Part shown: positions 46,931-55,451 of the stretch, piece by piece
Layout: every line of letters starts with the position of its first letter
Position numbering within the stretch: the first letter of the stretch is position 1
NCBI RefSeq assembly: GCF_037039395.1
Contig: NZ_CP146242.1
Span: forward strand, 1,787,001 to 1,851,000
Length of the DNA: 64,000 bases
Source of the DNA: Agrobacterium vitis
GTDB lineage: Bacteria; Pseudomonadota; Alphaproteobacteria; Rhizobiales; Rhizobiaceae
Reading direction: 5' to 3'
Program-made: the position numbers and the translations under genes
Notes under the pieces: model-generated
Seen by the model: the letters and a program-made list of their open reading frames with translations, nothing else
Database searches by the model: none
What the model was told of the DNA's origin: nothing

Positions 46931-47737
46931 TCAGGCCGCAGCCGCAGATAAGGACGGGCCCGGTTCCTGTTGGGGTGTCGGGGCCTTGTGCGGCATGTCA
47001 TACCGTTGACCACCATCCTGGATCAGTTTTTGCCGCAGAACGAGATTGCCGTCGGCGGATAGGCGGAAAACCAGTCCGCGACGAGCAAAGCCGAGCGCTG
47101 CGATCCAGGCGAACCAGGCTCCAAACCCCAGGCCAGCCACCACGTCGCTTGGATAATGCGCACCGACCATCACCCTTGTCATGCCGAGCCAGAGGGCGGC
47201 GATGGCAAGGATCGGACGATGGCGCGGAGCGATCAGAGCGGCGATCATCATCATTGCTCCGATGGTGGTGGCGTGACCGGACGGAAAGCTTTCAAATCGC
47301 GCTGAACCGGCAAAGGGTAGAAAGTCGAAGGCGCCGGTATTGGAAAACTGATCGGGACGAGCCCGGCCGAAGGCCCGCTTGAGCAGATTGGCGGCAAGTC
47401 CGGAACCGGCGATCGACAGGAAAGCGTAGCTGCCGAGTGCGCTGACGAACAGCGCCCGGCATCGATCCTCCGCCGTTCTGGCCAATCGTGATGCTGCTGC
47501 GGCCTCAAGGGCGATCAGGAAACTGACCAGCAGGCACCAGTCCGATTGGCCGATGCGGGTCAGAACGGTGGCAATCCGGTAAAAGACCGGGCAGGTCAGG
47601 CGGCCCGCATTGCCGCTGGCGGTATCGAACAGCAGCGCCATCAACACAACCAGACTTGACCCCGCCCACAGGCATAGACGCGTCCGGCAATCCGGCACAC
47701 GGCGCCGACTGCTCTTGATCCTGGCAAGAATTGTCAT
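46931..47737 (-). CDS. PAP2 superfamily membrane phosphatase
   Basis: 268 residues with several hydrophobic helices. The three PAP2 motifs are complete: KRAFGRARP at 120-128, PSGHA at 152-156, and RVMVGAHYPSDVVAG at about 188-202. It predicts a membrane phosphatase acting on phosphatidate, undecaprenyl diphosphate or lipid A. Which one is not clear. The C-terminal ~30 residues are polar and end in an Ala-rich tail. Convergent with the MFS symporter, across the terminator at 46884. Confidence 0.88.
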   Translation of the reverse strand: MTILARIKSSRRRVPDCRTRLCLWAGSSLVVLMALLFDTASGNAGRLTCPVFYRIATVLTRIGQSDWCLLVSFLIALEAAAASRLARTAEDRCRALFVSALGSYAFLSIAGSGLAANLLKRAFGRARPDQFSNTGAFDFLPFAGSARFESFPSGHATTIGAMMMIAALIAPRHRPILAIAALWLGMTRVMVGAHYPSDVVAGLGFGAWFAWIAALGFARRGLVFRLSADGNLVLRQKLIQDGGQRYDMPHKAPTPQQEPGPSLSAAAA

Positions 47738-47820
47738 CGCGACCCCCGTGCGCTGCGTCCCTTATCAGAGAACCAGCACATACAGGGGTATGTCTTCAGC
47801 TATGTGACACTGCAATCCTG

Positions 47821-47851
47821 TTCCAGCGCAAGCGTGCGTCTTGCGCTGGAA
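47821..47851. terminator. Perfect hairpin downstream of leuB
   Basis: TTCCAGCGCAAG (47821-47832) pairs with CTTGCGCTGGAA (47840-47851), 12 bp, 22 bases past the leuB stop on the minus strand. There is no T run, so termination is inferred from position. Confidence 0.6.
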
Positions 47852-47873
47852 ATCCTTCGATCAACCCGGGCGA

Positions 47874-48986
47874 TCAGTTCATCAGGCCCTGGAATTCGGC
47901 GAGAATAGCATCGCCCATTTCGACCGTGCCGACCTGCTTGCAGCCGTCTGCCATGATGTCGCCAGTGCGGATGCCCTTGTCGAGCACGTTGGCAATGGCC
48001 TTTTCCAGCTTGTCGGCTTCATCGACCATGGCGAAGGAATAGCGAAGGCACATGGCAAACGAGGCGATCATCGCGATCGGGTTGGCAATGCCGCGACCGG
48101 CAATATCCGGTGCCGAGCCATGGACGGGCTCATACAGAGCCTTGCGCTTGCCGGTCTTGGCATCCGGTGCGCCAAGCGAGGCGGAGGGCAGCATGCCGAG
48201 CGAACCGGTCAGCATGGCAGCCACGTCCGACAGCATGTCGCCGAACAGGTTGTCGGTGACGATGACGTCGAATTGCTTTGGCGCGCGCACCAGCTGCATG
48301 CCGCCGGCATCGGCCAGCATATGCTCCAGCTTGACGTCGGAGAATTTCTCTTTGTGCAGCGCCGTCACCACCTGGTTCCACAGCACGCCGGATTTCATCA
48401 CATTGCGCTTTTCCATCGAGCAGACCGCATTGCGGCGGGTGCGGGCAAGCTCGAAGGCCACAGCAGAAATCCGCTCGATTTCGTAGGTGTCGTAGACCTG
48501 CGTGTCGATGGCGCGCTTCTGGCCATTGCCGATGTCGGTAATGGTCTTCGGCTCACCGAAATAGACGCCGCCGGTCAGCTCTCGGATGATCAGGATGTCG
48601 AGGCCTTCGACCAGTTCCGGCTTCAGCGAAGAAGCAGAGGCCAGCGCCGGATAGCAGATCGCCGGACGCAGGTTGGCGAACAGTTCAAGATCCTTGCGCA
48701 GCCGCAGCAGGCCGGCTTCCGGGCGCACGTCGTACTCGACGCCATCCCATTTCGGACCGCCGACAGCGCCGAACAGTACAGCATCCGCTGCCATCGCCTT
48801 GGCCATGTCAGCCTCGGAAATCGCTGCCCCATGGGCGTCATAGGCGCAGCCGCCGACCAGACCTTCGTCAGTCTCGAAGCCGGCACCCAGCGCGGAATTC
48901 ATATAGGAAACGATCTTGCGAACTTCGTTCATGGCTTCAGGCCCAATGCCATCGCCAGGAAGAAGGAAGAGTTTGCGAACTGTCAT
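47874..48986 (-). CDS. leuB: 3-isopropylmalate dehydrogenase
   Basis: 370 residues. Oxidatively decarboxylates 3-isopropylmalate to 2-oxoisocaproate in leucine synthesis with NAD+. The N-terminus [20 protein letters not shown] is standard. Other family features are [12 protein letters not shown], the catalytic tyrosine region [16 protein letters not shown], the metal/substrate site [17 protein letters not shown] and the NAD-binding [17 protein letters not shown]. leuD lies 175 bases upstream on the same strand but is separated by a good terminator. Confidence 0.97.
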   Translation of the reverse strand: MTVRKLFLLPGDGIGPEAMNEVRKIVSYMNSALGAGFETDEGLVGGCAYDAHGAAISEADMAKAMAADAVLFGAVGGPKWDGVEYDVRPEAGLLRLRKDLELFANLRPAICYPALASASSLKPELVEGLDILIIRELTGGVYFGEPKTITDIGNGQKRAIDTQVYDTYEIERISAVAFELARTRRNAVCSMEKRNVMKSGVLWNQVVTALHKEKFSDVKLEHMLADAGGMQLVRAPKQFDVIVTDNLFGDMLSDVAAMLTGSLGMLPSASLGAPDAKTGKRKALYEPVHGSAPDIAGRGIANPIAMIASFAMCLRYSFAMVDEADKLEKAIANVLDKGIRTGDIMADGCKQVGTVEMGDAILAEFQGLMN

Positions 48987-49095
48987 GAGCCGACCTCGTT
49001 TGAAACAGGAGTGCGGCGGTTTTATCGGGCGATCAAGGGCAATTCAAGGACGCCAGCGCTGCTAACGGTACGGTTTGGCCATGCTCGATGGCAAA

Positions 49096-49123
49096 GAAAA
49101 AGGCGGAACCTGCGTTCCGCCTT
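49096..49123 (-). terminator. Rho-independent terminator after leuD
   Basis: A perfect 10-bp stem (49100-49109 with 49114-49123) around a 4-base loop. On the minus strand it is followed by TTTCTTTG, so it ends leuD transcription before leuB. Confidence 0.88.
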
Positions 49124-49161
49124 CGGTATGACTGCCACGGGTTGTGACGAATGACTTCAGA

Positions 49162-49767
49162 TCAGGCCCAGGGGCGCGATGCGGCGTTGGACGTCTCGAA
49201 CGAAGCAATCGCACCGGATTTTTCCATGGTGAGGCCAATGTCATCAAGGCCGTTCAGCATGCAGTGGCGCTTGAATTCGTCGATTTCGAAGCTGATGCTG
49301 CCACCATCCGGGCCGGTGATTTCCTGGCTTTCCAGATCTACGGTCACGACGGCATTGGAGCCGCGCTGAGCGTCATCCATCAGCTTTTCCAGGTTTTCCT
49401 GGCTGACGACGATCGGCAGGATGCCGTTCTTGAAACAGTTATTGTAGAAAATATCGGCAAAGCTGGTGGAGATCACGCAGCGGATGCCGAAATCCAGCAA
49501 AGCCCAAGGCGCATGTTCGCGCGAGGAGCCACAGCCGAAGTTGTCGCCGGCGACCAGGATCTTGGCGTTTTGATAGGCGGGCTTGTTGAGCACGAAATCC
49601 AGATTGATCGAGCCGTCCTGATGATACCGGGCTTCTGCAAACAGACCTGTTCCAAGGCCAGTGCGCTTGATCGTCTTCAGGTAATCCTTCGGAATGATCA
49701 TATCCGTATCGACATTGACGACCGGCAGCGGTGCCGCGACCCCGGTGAGCTTCGTGAACTTTTCCAT
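49162..49767 (-). CDS. leuD: 3-isopropylmalate dehydratase small subunit
   Basis: 201 residues from [20 protein letters not shown]. With LeuC it isomerises 2-isopropylmalate to 3-isopropylmalate. The swivel-domain substrate motif is [17 protein letters not shown], and [17 protein letters not shown] sequence ([15 protein letters not shown]) follows. leuC is not in the window, so the two subunits are unlinked here. The frame is open to 49878, but only the ATG at 49767 gives the family N-terminus. Confidence 0.96.
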   Translation of the reverse strand: MEKFTKLTGVAAPLPVVNVDTDMIIPKDYLKTIKRTGLGTGLFAEARYHQDGSINLDFVLNKPAYQNAKILVAGDNFGCGSSREHAPWALLDFGIRCVISTSFADIFYNNCFKNGILPIVVSQENLEKLMDDAQRGSNAVVTVDLESQEITGPDGGSISFEIDEFKRHCMLNGLDDIGLTMEKSGAIASFETSNAASRPWA

Positions 49768-49895
49768 AGACGTTACCTTCACTGGACCTGAATGAGATTG
49801 GCTCTTCGCATAACCGAAAAGCCTGTCGATTTGAAGGAGAATCTTGGAGCCGCTTGCTTCATCGACGCATGGTCTCACGCGTGTACGGCGACCTA

Positions 49896-50138
49896 TTACA
49901 TATCGATAATGGTACCGCGTCCATCATTCCAGATCCGCACCGGCTGCTGCTCTTCGGGCTGGCGTTTGCGGGCGTGGACCGCAACCGGCTTTGGCTTGAG
50001 CGTCAAGGCGCGCCAAGCCAGCGTTCCCGTCAAAACGGCACCGAGCACAAGCGTCAGCGAGAAAGTCAATAAAGCTGCCGCAGTCAAGGCAATGACCCCA
50101 AGGCCGAGCAATCCAAGAGCACGAAGGTTCTGCATCAT
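49896..50138 (-). CDS. Small membrane protein, unknown function
   Basis: 80 residues from MMQNLRALG. The first ~45 residues form one long or two short membrane helices ([20 protein letters not shown], then [12 protein letters not shown]). A basic, polar cytoplasmic-type tail with [20 protein letters not shown] follows. AAGGAAC lies about eight bases before the ATG at 50138, which supports this start within a longer open frame. I do not recognise a named family. It lies between leuD and a CitE-like gene read the other way. Confidence 0.65.
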   Translation of the reverse strand: MMQNLRALGLLGLGVIALTAAALLTFSLTLVLGAVLTGTLAWRALTLKPKPVAVHARKRQPEEQQPVRIWNDGRGTIIDM

Positions 50139-50249
50139 AGTGTTCCTTTCAATGGTTTGAAGGTGGGGCTTCTCCTGACGCTTTACAAGAGTTATTGAGG
50201 TCGCAACCCCTATCGCAGTGAAGGTCAGACAACCGAAAGGCGAAGCGCC

Positions 50250-51149
50250 ATGCAGACCAATCCGCCCAATCGCAGACCGCGCTTTCGTCGCTCGTTGCTC
50301 AGCGTTCCCGCTATCAACCTTCGTGCATTGGAAAAATCCCTGTCGCTTCCTTGCGATGGAATGATTTTCGATCTGGAGGATTCGGTTGCAGACGGCAGCA
50401 AGGCCGAGGCACGCGACATCCTGCGGCAGTTTCTGCAACACGCGGATTTGAACGGTCGTGAAGCCATTATCCGCGTCAATAGCAGTGATACACGCTGGTT
50501 TTCCGAGGATTTAGCCCTTGTAGAGGCGATTAAGCCGGACGCGGTTTTGCTGCCCAAGGCTGAACGGGTGGAAGACCTGCACCGGCTTCGCAGTGCAGCC
50601 GGGGCGGGGCCTGCCCTCTGGGCGATGATCGAGACACCGAAGGCCGTGCTGACGGCGGCGGAGCTTGCCAGGGCGGGCGCGGCACTGGGGCTGGAATGCC
50701 TTGTGGTCGGGCTGAACGACCTGCGCAAGGAAACCCGGGTCCCACCGGGCCTTGGCCGTCAATATCTGGTTCCCTGGCTGATGCAGGTGGTCCTGGCTGC
50801 CCGTGCTTACGGACTTGAGGTAATCGACGCGGTTTCCAATGATTTTCGCGATCTGGATGGGTTCGCAGCGGAATGTAGCCAGGGCCGTTCGATGGGTTTT
50901 GACGGAAAGATGCTGATCCACCCGGCCCAGATCGAGGCGGCCAACCGGTATTTCGGTCCATCGGAAGCCGACATCGCTGAGGCGCGGGCGATTGTTGCGG
51001 CTTTTGCCGCGCCGGAGGCAGCGCATCTCAATGTCATCAATCTGGATGGCAGGATGATCGAGCGGCTGCATGTCGCCGAAGCCGAGCATCTTCTGTCCAA
51101 GCTGTCTCTTCTTGAACCAAAACCATCATCTCCAATCCAGAAAGGATAA
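50250..51149 (+). CDS. CitE-like CoA-ester lyase (HpcH/HpaI family)
   Basis: 299 residues. A TIM-barrel aldolase of the citrate lyase beta-subunit / malyl-CoA lyase group. Seen are RRSLLSVPA at the start, the metal site MIFDLEDSVADGSKAEAR (41-44), the substrate arginine segment IIRVNS, LPKAERVEDL, MIETPKAVL with the metal-binding glutamate near 127, and FDGKMLIHPAQIEAANRYF. The exact CoA ester (malyl, citramalyl or other) cannot be read. A DUF1737 gene follows after five bases, so they are probably one operon. Confidence 0.87.
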   Translation: MQTNPPNRRPRFRRSLLSVPAINLRALEKSLSLPCDGMIFDLEDSVADGSKAEARDILRQFLQHADLNGREAIIRVNSSDTRWFSEDLALVEAIKPDAVLLPKAERVEDLHRLRSAAGAGPALWAMIETPKAVLTAAELARAGAALGLECLVVGLNDLRKETRVPPGLGRQYLVPWLMQVVLAARAYGLEVIDAVSNDFRDLDGFAAECSQGRSMGFDGKMLIHPAQIEAANRYFGPSEADIAEARAIVAAFAAPEAAHLNVINLDGRMIERLHVAEAEHLLSKLSLLEPKPSSPIQKG

Positions 51150-51154
51150 TCCCC

Positions 51155-51361
51155 ATGAAAGTCTATCGTTTTCTCACCGGTCCCGACGACGCCACCTTCT
51201 GTCACCGGGTGACCGATGCCCTTAACAAGGGCTGGGAACTGCACGGCTCGCCCAGCCTGACATTCAACCCTGCCGTCAACCAGACCTATTGCGGCCAGGC
51301 GGTGGTGAAGACCGTCGAGGGCAAGACCTATGATCCATCCATGAAGCTGGGTGAACAATAA
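51155..51361 (+). CDS. DUF1737 domain protein
   Basis: 68 residues, MKVYRFLTGPDDATFCHRVT at the start and ALNKGWELHGSPSLTFN in the middle, typical of the DUF1737 family of small soluble proteins. AAAGGA lies upstream of the ATG, and the gene starts five bases after the CitE-like lyase. The function is unknown. The coupling suggests a role connected with that enzyme. Confidence 0.82.
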   Translation: MKVYRFLTGPDDATFCHRVTDALNKGWELHGSPSLTFNPAVNQTYCGQAVVKTVEGKTYDPSMKLGEQ

Positions 51362-51521
51362 GCGTTTAAGTCGCTGGCCGGGTGCGAAAATGCATCCGGC
51401 TGGAGGGCTGGCTTGAAGGTTTGTCATTATCTCGAATTCGATGCGAATGTTTTGCAGAATTTACCTGTCATTCTTGAATTGGAGCTAATGTGCCGAAATA
51501 TCGCTCTTGTGAGGTGTATTC

Positions 51522-53249
51522 GTGCGACCAGTTTTCAAGGCCCATTCGACCGGCAATCCGCACTCCGATTTTGAGGTGAAGCTTGCCTCTGCCCATTCGC
51601 GGATCGAGAAGTCCTTTCTCGATGGCGGCGCCGTACTGGTATCGGTGATGGATAATCTCGGCAGTCTGGTGGATAGCCTTGACCAGTTGACAGGCGTTCT
51701 GGATGGGAAGACGACGACGGACACCGTACAGGGTCTTCGTAAGACGGTTTCCGATCTCGCCTTGCTGCCCGCACGTGCCTCGGCGCGTCAGGAATCCTTC
51801 AGTCAGATCTCCGATCAATGTGCCTCGACCTATTCGCATGTCGAGGAAATGCGTGAGACCATTCGCTACCTTCGCACATTCGCCATCACCGTGAAGATCA
51901 CCGGGGCGGGCCTTGCCGAGTTCTCGGGCTTTGCCGATGAAATCCGCGAGCGTATCCAGTCCGGTGCCGAGGAAATCGACCGGTTTGCCGAGCAATTGGC
52001 GGGTATGCGCGGCCAGTTGGACACGGCACGGGCGTTTTCCGATGGCATCTTGTCGGATTTCAGCAATACTATTCCCACCATTGTCACCTCGCTGACGCTG
52101 AGTTCCGACCAGTTGGCAACCCAGCACAAGACCATGGCCGGTATTGCCAATGATGTGAAAGGGCTCACCCGCGCCATTCAGGGCAAGATCGCCAATGTAC
52201 TTTCGGCCTTGCAGGTCGGTGATATTACACGCCAGCGCATCGAGCATATCCAGAGTAGCCTGGATTATCTGGAGGAATTTTTTGCGGCTGGCGGACTGCG
52301 TGACCCGGCTGAAAAAGAGGCGCTCCGCCAGGCTGTCCTGCATCTTGCCCACGCGCAATTGCAGGAATCCCTGGATGATTTCCGGCAGAAATGCACATCG
52401 ATTTCAGCCAATATGTCGAGCTTTACCAGCGATGCCGCCCGCGTCCTGGCGCTGCGTGACGAATTGAACCAATCGGGCGGCGATAATGACCGCAGCCTGC
52501 TGCGCAAGATGGAAAGCGATATCAGCCACGCCTGCGCGCTTTCGGCGCGCGTACAGGACCGCAGCCATGAATCGGATGCTGTCGTCAGTTCCGTTACCCA
52601 GTCCGCTCAGGCGCTCCAGGAAGGTATTGAGACGATCCGGTCTATCAAGACCGATATTCACTATATGGCGCTGAATTCCAATCTTCGCTGCTCCCGTCTT
52701 GGCGATGCCGGTCGGTCCGTCAATGTCGTCAGTGGCGAGTTGCGCACCTTTGCCGCCAAGCTGGAAACCCCAGCCGATGCCATTGTCGAGGACATGCGCT
52801 GCGTCGAAGAGGCGACGGCGTCGCTGACCCGCGACGACAGTGACGACATCAACCATATTCATGAGCCGCTGAACCTGGCGCTGGATAAGATCCGTGTTGT
52901 GGCGACGGATATGGAAAAGGGGCTTGAGGCTTTTGGGGCTGAAGGCCAACTGGTGTTCAGCCGGATTAGCGCGGCGGTGACCAAGCTTGATTTCGATGGC
53001 GAACTGGGTGGTCTGCTGCTGGATTGCCTGGCAATTGCCGACCGCGCCCGCGGGCATATGCCGCCGCTATCGGCTATTCCCGCTGCTGCACTACCGCTCA
53101 GCCAGAAAATCTTTGCCATCTACACAATGGCGCAGGAGCGCGATATTCATCAGCGTTTCCTGCCGTTGCAGGCTGGCTCCGACATGGTCGTGGATCAGGC
53201 CGAAGTTTTTGAAGACGATGAACAATTGTTTGCCGGAGCATTGTTTTAG
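51522..53249 (+). CDS. Soluble MCP-like coiled-coil signalling protein
   Basis: 575 residues, starting with GTG. No membrane segment or signal peptide is seen, and nearly all of it is predicted helical. A segment near 370-412 (IRSIKTDIHYMALNSNLRCS, then RLGDAGRSVNVVSGELRTF) matches the hairpin tip of methyl-accepting chemotaxis proteins in a degenerate form. A second, earlier segment (about 110-145, IRYLRTFAITVKITGAGLAE) has a similar pattern. DITRQRIEHI near 234-243 is typical of chemotaxis-linked helical proteins. It may be a cytoplasmic adaptor or a divergent receptor. No che genes are nearby. Its TAG stop is the start of repeat copy B. Confidence 0.7.
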   Translation: MRPVFKAHSTGNPHSDFEVKLASAHSRIEKSFLDGGAVLVSVMDNLGSLVDSLDQLTGVLDGKTTTDTVQGLRKTVSDLALLPARASARQESFSQISDQCASTYSHVEEMRETIRYLRTFAITVKITGAGLAEFSGFADEIRERIQSGAEEIDRFAEQLAGMRGQLDTARAFSDGILSDFSNTIPTIVTSLTLSSDQLATQHKTMAGIANDVKGLTRAIQGKIANVLSALQVGDITRQRIEHIQSSLDYLEEFFAAGGLRDPAEKEALRQAVLHLAHAQLQESLDDFRQKCTSISANMSSFTSDAARVLALRDELNQSGGDNDRSLLRKMESDISHACALSARVQDRSHESDAVVSSVTQSAQALQEGIETIRSIKTDIHYMALNSNLRCSRLGDAGRSVNVVSGELRTFAAKLETPADAIVEDMRCVEEATASLTRDDSDDINHIHEPLNLALDKIRVVATDMEKGLEAFGAEGQLVFSRISAAVTKLDFDGELGGLLLDCLAIADRARGHMPPLSAIPAAALPLSQKIFAIYTMAQERDIHQRFLPLQAGSDMVVDQAEVFEDDEQLFAGALF

Positions 53250-53352
53250 AGTTTGCCTTAGGAAAAGTGGAACCTGATTTTTCCGAAAAGACAAACGAAA
53301 ACAAGAGAATTTGGAGTCTGTCTGGTTCAATATGAACCTGGCAGACTCCAAA
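53247..53352. repeat. Mosaic intergenic repeat, copy B
   Basis: Starts TAGAGTTTGCCTTAGGAAAAG and shares with copy A the block AAAAGACAAACGAAAACAAG. It ends in a nested palindrome: TTTGGAGTCTG (53310-53320) with CAGACTCCAAA (53342-53352), and inside it GGTTCA/TGAACC. Its first three bases are the stop codon of the preceding gene. A diverged relative follows at 53355-53420. Confidence 0.85.
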
Positions 53353-53354
53353 GC

Positions 53355-53420
53355 ATCGCAGCTGAAAAGTGGGTCATCTGTTTTCGGAAAATCCGCTGCA
53401 AATACCAAAGCCTCAGCATC
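53355..53420. repeat. Diverged palindromic unit next to repeat copy B
   Basis: GCAGCTGAAAAGTGGGTC followed by CTGTTTTCGGAAAATCCGCTGC. It has the AAAAGTGG...GTTTTC core seen in copies A and B, in a different flank. It looks like a second member of the same broad repeat class in tandem. Confidence 0.55.
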
Positions 53421-53440
53421 AATGGATGTGCAGAAGACAT

Positions 53441-53469
53441 AAAAAAACCCGGCAATGCCGGGCTTTTTT
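53441..53469. terminator. Bidirectional terminator between MCP-like gene and carD
   Basis: CCCGGC/GCCGGG stem around AAT with an A7 run before and a T6 run after, so it can act on both strands between convergent genes. Confidence 0.88.
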
Positions 53470-53487
53470 ATGTTGGAATGAGCAGGC

Positions 53488-54057
53488 TTACGCTGCTTCT
53501 TCCTGAGTTTCGTCTTCTTCCACGGACTTGCCGCGCTTCGGGCCTTTGGCAAGATTGACTTCCACCAGCCGGACGGCTTCGGTTTCAGACATCTTGTTGA
53601 CGGCGGCGATTTCACGCGCCATGCGGTCCAATGCGGCTTCATAAAGTTGACGCTCGGAATAGGACTGTTCCGGCTGATGTTCGGCGCGGAAAAGGTCACG
53701 AACCACTTCGGCAATGGAAATCAGATCGCCAGAATTGATTTTCGCATCATATTCCTGTGCCCGGCGTGACCACATGGTCCGCTTGACACGTGCCTTGCCC
53801 TGAACGACTTTCAAAGCCCGATCGACAAAATCGGTTTCCGAAAGCTTGCGCATTCCAATGGTGACAGCCTTGGTGACCGGCACTTTCAAACGCATTTTAT
53901 CTTTATCGAAATCGATTACAAAAAGCTCAAGCTTCATGCCCGCGACTTCCTGCTCTTCAATGGCGGTAATCGTACCGACGCCATGGGCCGGATAAACGAT
54001 CGCCTCACCTGTCTTGAAGCCCTGACGTGTCGAGGATTTTTTCTGCTGGGTCGTCAT
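53488..54057 (-). CDS. carD: CarD family transcriptional regulator
   Basis: 189 residues. The N-terminal RNA-polymerase-interacting domain begins FKTGEAIVYPAHGVGTITA and continues with LELFVIDFDKDKMRLKVPV. The C-terminal helical DNA-binding region includes MWSRRAQEYDAKINSGD and SYSERQLYEAALDRMAREIA. It is a CarD/CdnL-type factor that binds the RNA polymerase beta subunit and stabilises open complexes, especially at rRNA promoters. The tail is acidic (EEDETQEEAA). The start MTTQQKKSSTRQ is typical for rhizobia. The 700-base region upstream is non-coding. Confidence 0.92.
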   Translation of the reverse strand: MTTQQKKSSTRQGFKTGEAIVYPAHGVGTITAIEEQEVAGMKLELFVIDFDKDKMRLKVPVTKAVTIGMRKLSETDFVDRALKVVQGKARVKRTMWSRRAQEYDAKINSGDLISIAEVVRDLFRAEHQPEQSYSERQLYEAALDRMAREIAAVNKMSETEAVRLVEVNLAKGPKRGKSVEEDETQEEAA

Positions 54058-54759
54058 TCGCTCTAAAAACTCCCTGTTACTGTATCGGCGACAGCCGACC
54101 CCAGGCCGAAAGACCCGGATGAGACGGGGGAACCGTCGGGTGACTCCATGCTGATCCAGTTACGATCAAACGAATAAAAGCACATCAGCGACAAAACCGG
54201 CGAGGTTTACATGTCACAAACATAACTTTCGTGGATTTTTCGGCTTTCGCGGTAGGTTTGGGCACACAAATGCCCTCACGTGTGGATCAGTTCTATAGGC
54301 TTAACATAAAAAAGTGAGGAAATCAATATTTTGCTGCCTTGCGACCGCTTGACGGCGGAAACTGTTCTTCTTTAAGGGTGCGGTTTGACCTGTGGTTGGT
54401 TTGCGTGGCCAGACCTAAATAAAATATCTTTTAACGTATTGATTTTTTTAGAAATTCATAAAAGCGTCAAACTGTGGCAGCGATTCTTTTTGCTGTCTGG
54501 CTCTCCCCAGGTCGCGTCAATTGTTCACAGCGACACGCAATTGCACGGCTGCTGTCATAAAAAACAGAAGCTGCCATGCAGTTTTATGCCAAGTCTCAAA
54601 GATGTGACCCTGAAGGCATTTCAAATATCTCAAATGCGACAAAGGTTTGAGGCATTTGGAAGGTAATAGGAAGAGGTGACCTTCAACTGGCAACGGATTG
54701 TCCGCTGCCGCCCATGGGCGGCATTCGGTTGCGGGCGTGAGCGTGTTGCAGCTTGGCGA
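54058..54759. other. Long non-coding gap between carD and fdxA
   Basis: 702 bases, AT-rich in the middle (about 54300-54460). The only long frame (54385-54666, plus strand) has no recognisable features, and its end is made from a palindromic element, so I do not call it. It must contain the carD promoter near 54060-54250 and the 3' palindrome of fdxA at 54617-54662. A small RNA could be present, but I cannot show one. Confidence 0.5.
54617..54662. repeat. Palindromic element downstream of fdxA (copy 1)
   Basis: TTTCAAATATCTCAAA and TTTGAGGCATTTGGAA form an imperfect 16-bp stem around TGCGACAAAGG. It shares ATATCTC, the CAAAGG loop and its symmetry with the element at 55371-55416. The two lie on either side of fdxA. 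Confidence 0.65.
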
Positions 54760-55098
54760 TCAATCGCCAGTGCCTGGCTTTTCCGAGAAATAAAGGTCGA
54801 ACTTGCCTTCGACGCCATCCATTTCCTTGGCCTCGGGCAAAGCATCACGCTTGGTGGTGATGTTTGGCCAGACCTGGGAAAACTCCGCATTGATTTTCAG
54901 CCACTTATCGAGACCCGGTTCCGTGTCCGGCTTGATGGCTTCCGCTGGACATTCCGGCTCGCAGACGCCGCAATCGATGCATTCGTCCGGATTGATGGCC
55001 AGAAAATTCTCACCTTCGTAAAAACAGTCGACCGGGCATACTTCCACGCAATCGGTATATTTGCAGCGTATGCAGTTGTCAGTCACGATATACGTCAT
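54760..55098 (-). CDS. fdxA: 7Fe ferredoxin FdxA
   Basis: 112 residues. Cysteines at 9, 12, 17, 21, 25, 40, 43, 46 and 50 follow the Azotobacter ferredoxin I spacing ([21 protein letters not shown], then [14 protein letters not shown]), which carries one 3Fe-4S and one 4Fe-4S cluster. The ~60-residue C-terminal extension ([20 protein letters not shown]) is normal for the alphaproteobacterial form. It is a soluble electron carrier, essential in some relatives, with unknown partners. It stands alone, flanked by two related palindromes. Confidence 0.93.
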   Translation of the reverse strand: MTYIVTDNCIRCKYTDCVEVCPVDCFYEGENFLAINPDECIDCGVCEPECPAEAIKPDTEPGLDKWLKINAEFSQVWPNITTKRDALPEAKEMDGVEGKFDLYFSEKPGTGD

Positions 55099-55451
55099 GC
55101 GGTACTCCAGAGATCTCTCGATGGCGAGTGCGACGCCGCGTCTTGCAGGAACGAATTAGGCAAGGAAAAATCGACTGTCCCATATCATGAACAGCTTTTT
55201 CCACAAGGGCAGTGAGCTACTGCTTTCCAGGTCCCTTAGCAAGGATAAATCATCCCTATCTCGACGCGATAGAGGTCGATTTTCCTAGTGCCTGGCAGGC
55301 GCGTCCCAAACCGGATCGGCCAGCTCTGATGCCAGGCTCGACGATGCTGGCATATCCTCGCCTTGCGCAGATTTCGAATATCTCCAATGCATCAAAGGCT
55401 TGAGATATTCGAAAATGGACGACGACCGGTCATTGTCGTTGGCCCTTGATG
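55099..55451. other. Gap between fdxA and the S4 gene
   Basis: 353 bases without a gene I can support. It contains the fdxA promoter, not resolvable, and the palindrome at 55371-55416 that lies just past the 3' end of the S4 gene. Confidence 0.5.
55371..55416. repeat. Palindromic element downstream of the S4 gene (copy 2)
   Basis: TTTCGAATATCTC (55372-55384) pairs perfectly with GAGATATTCGAAA (55402-55414) around a 17-base loop containing ATCAAAGG. It starts 35 bases past the S4 stop on the minus strand. It is related to the element at 54617-54662 and may act as a transcript end. Confidence 0.72.

Noticed and set aside
54385..54666. 93-residue plus-strand frame between carD and fdxA
   Set aside because: No RBS, odd composition, and its 3' end is made from a palindromic element.
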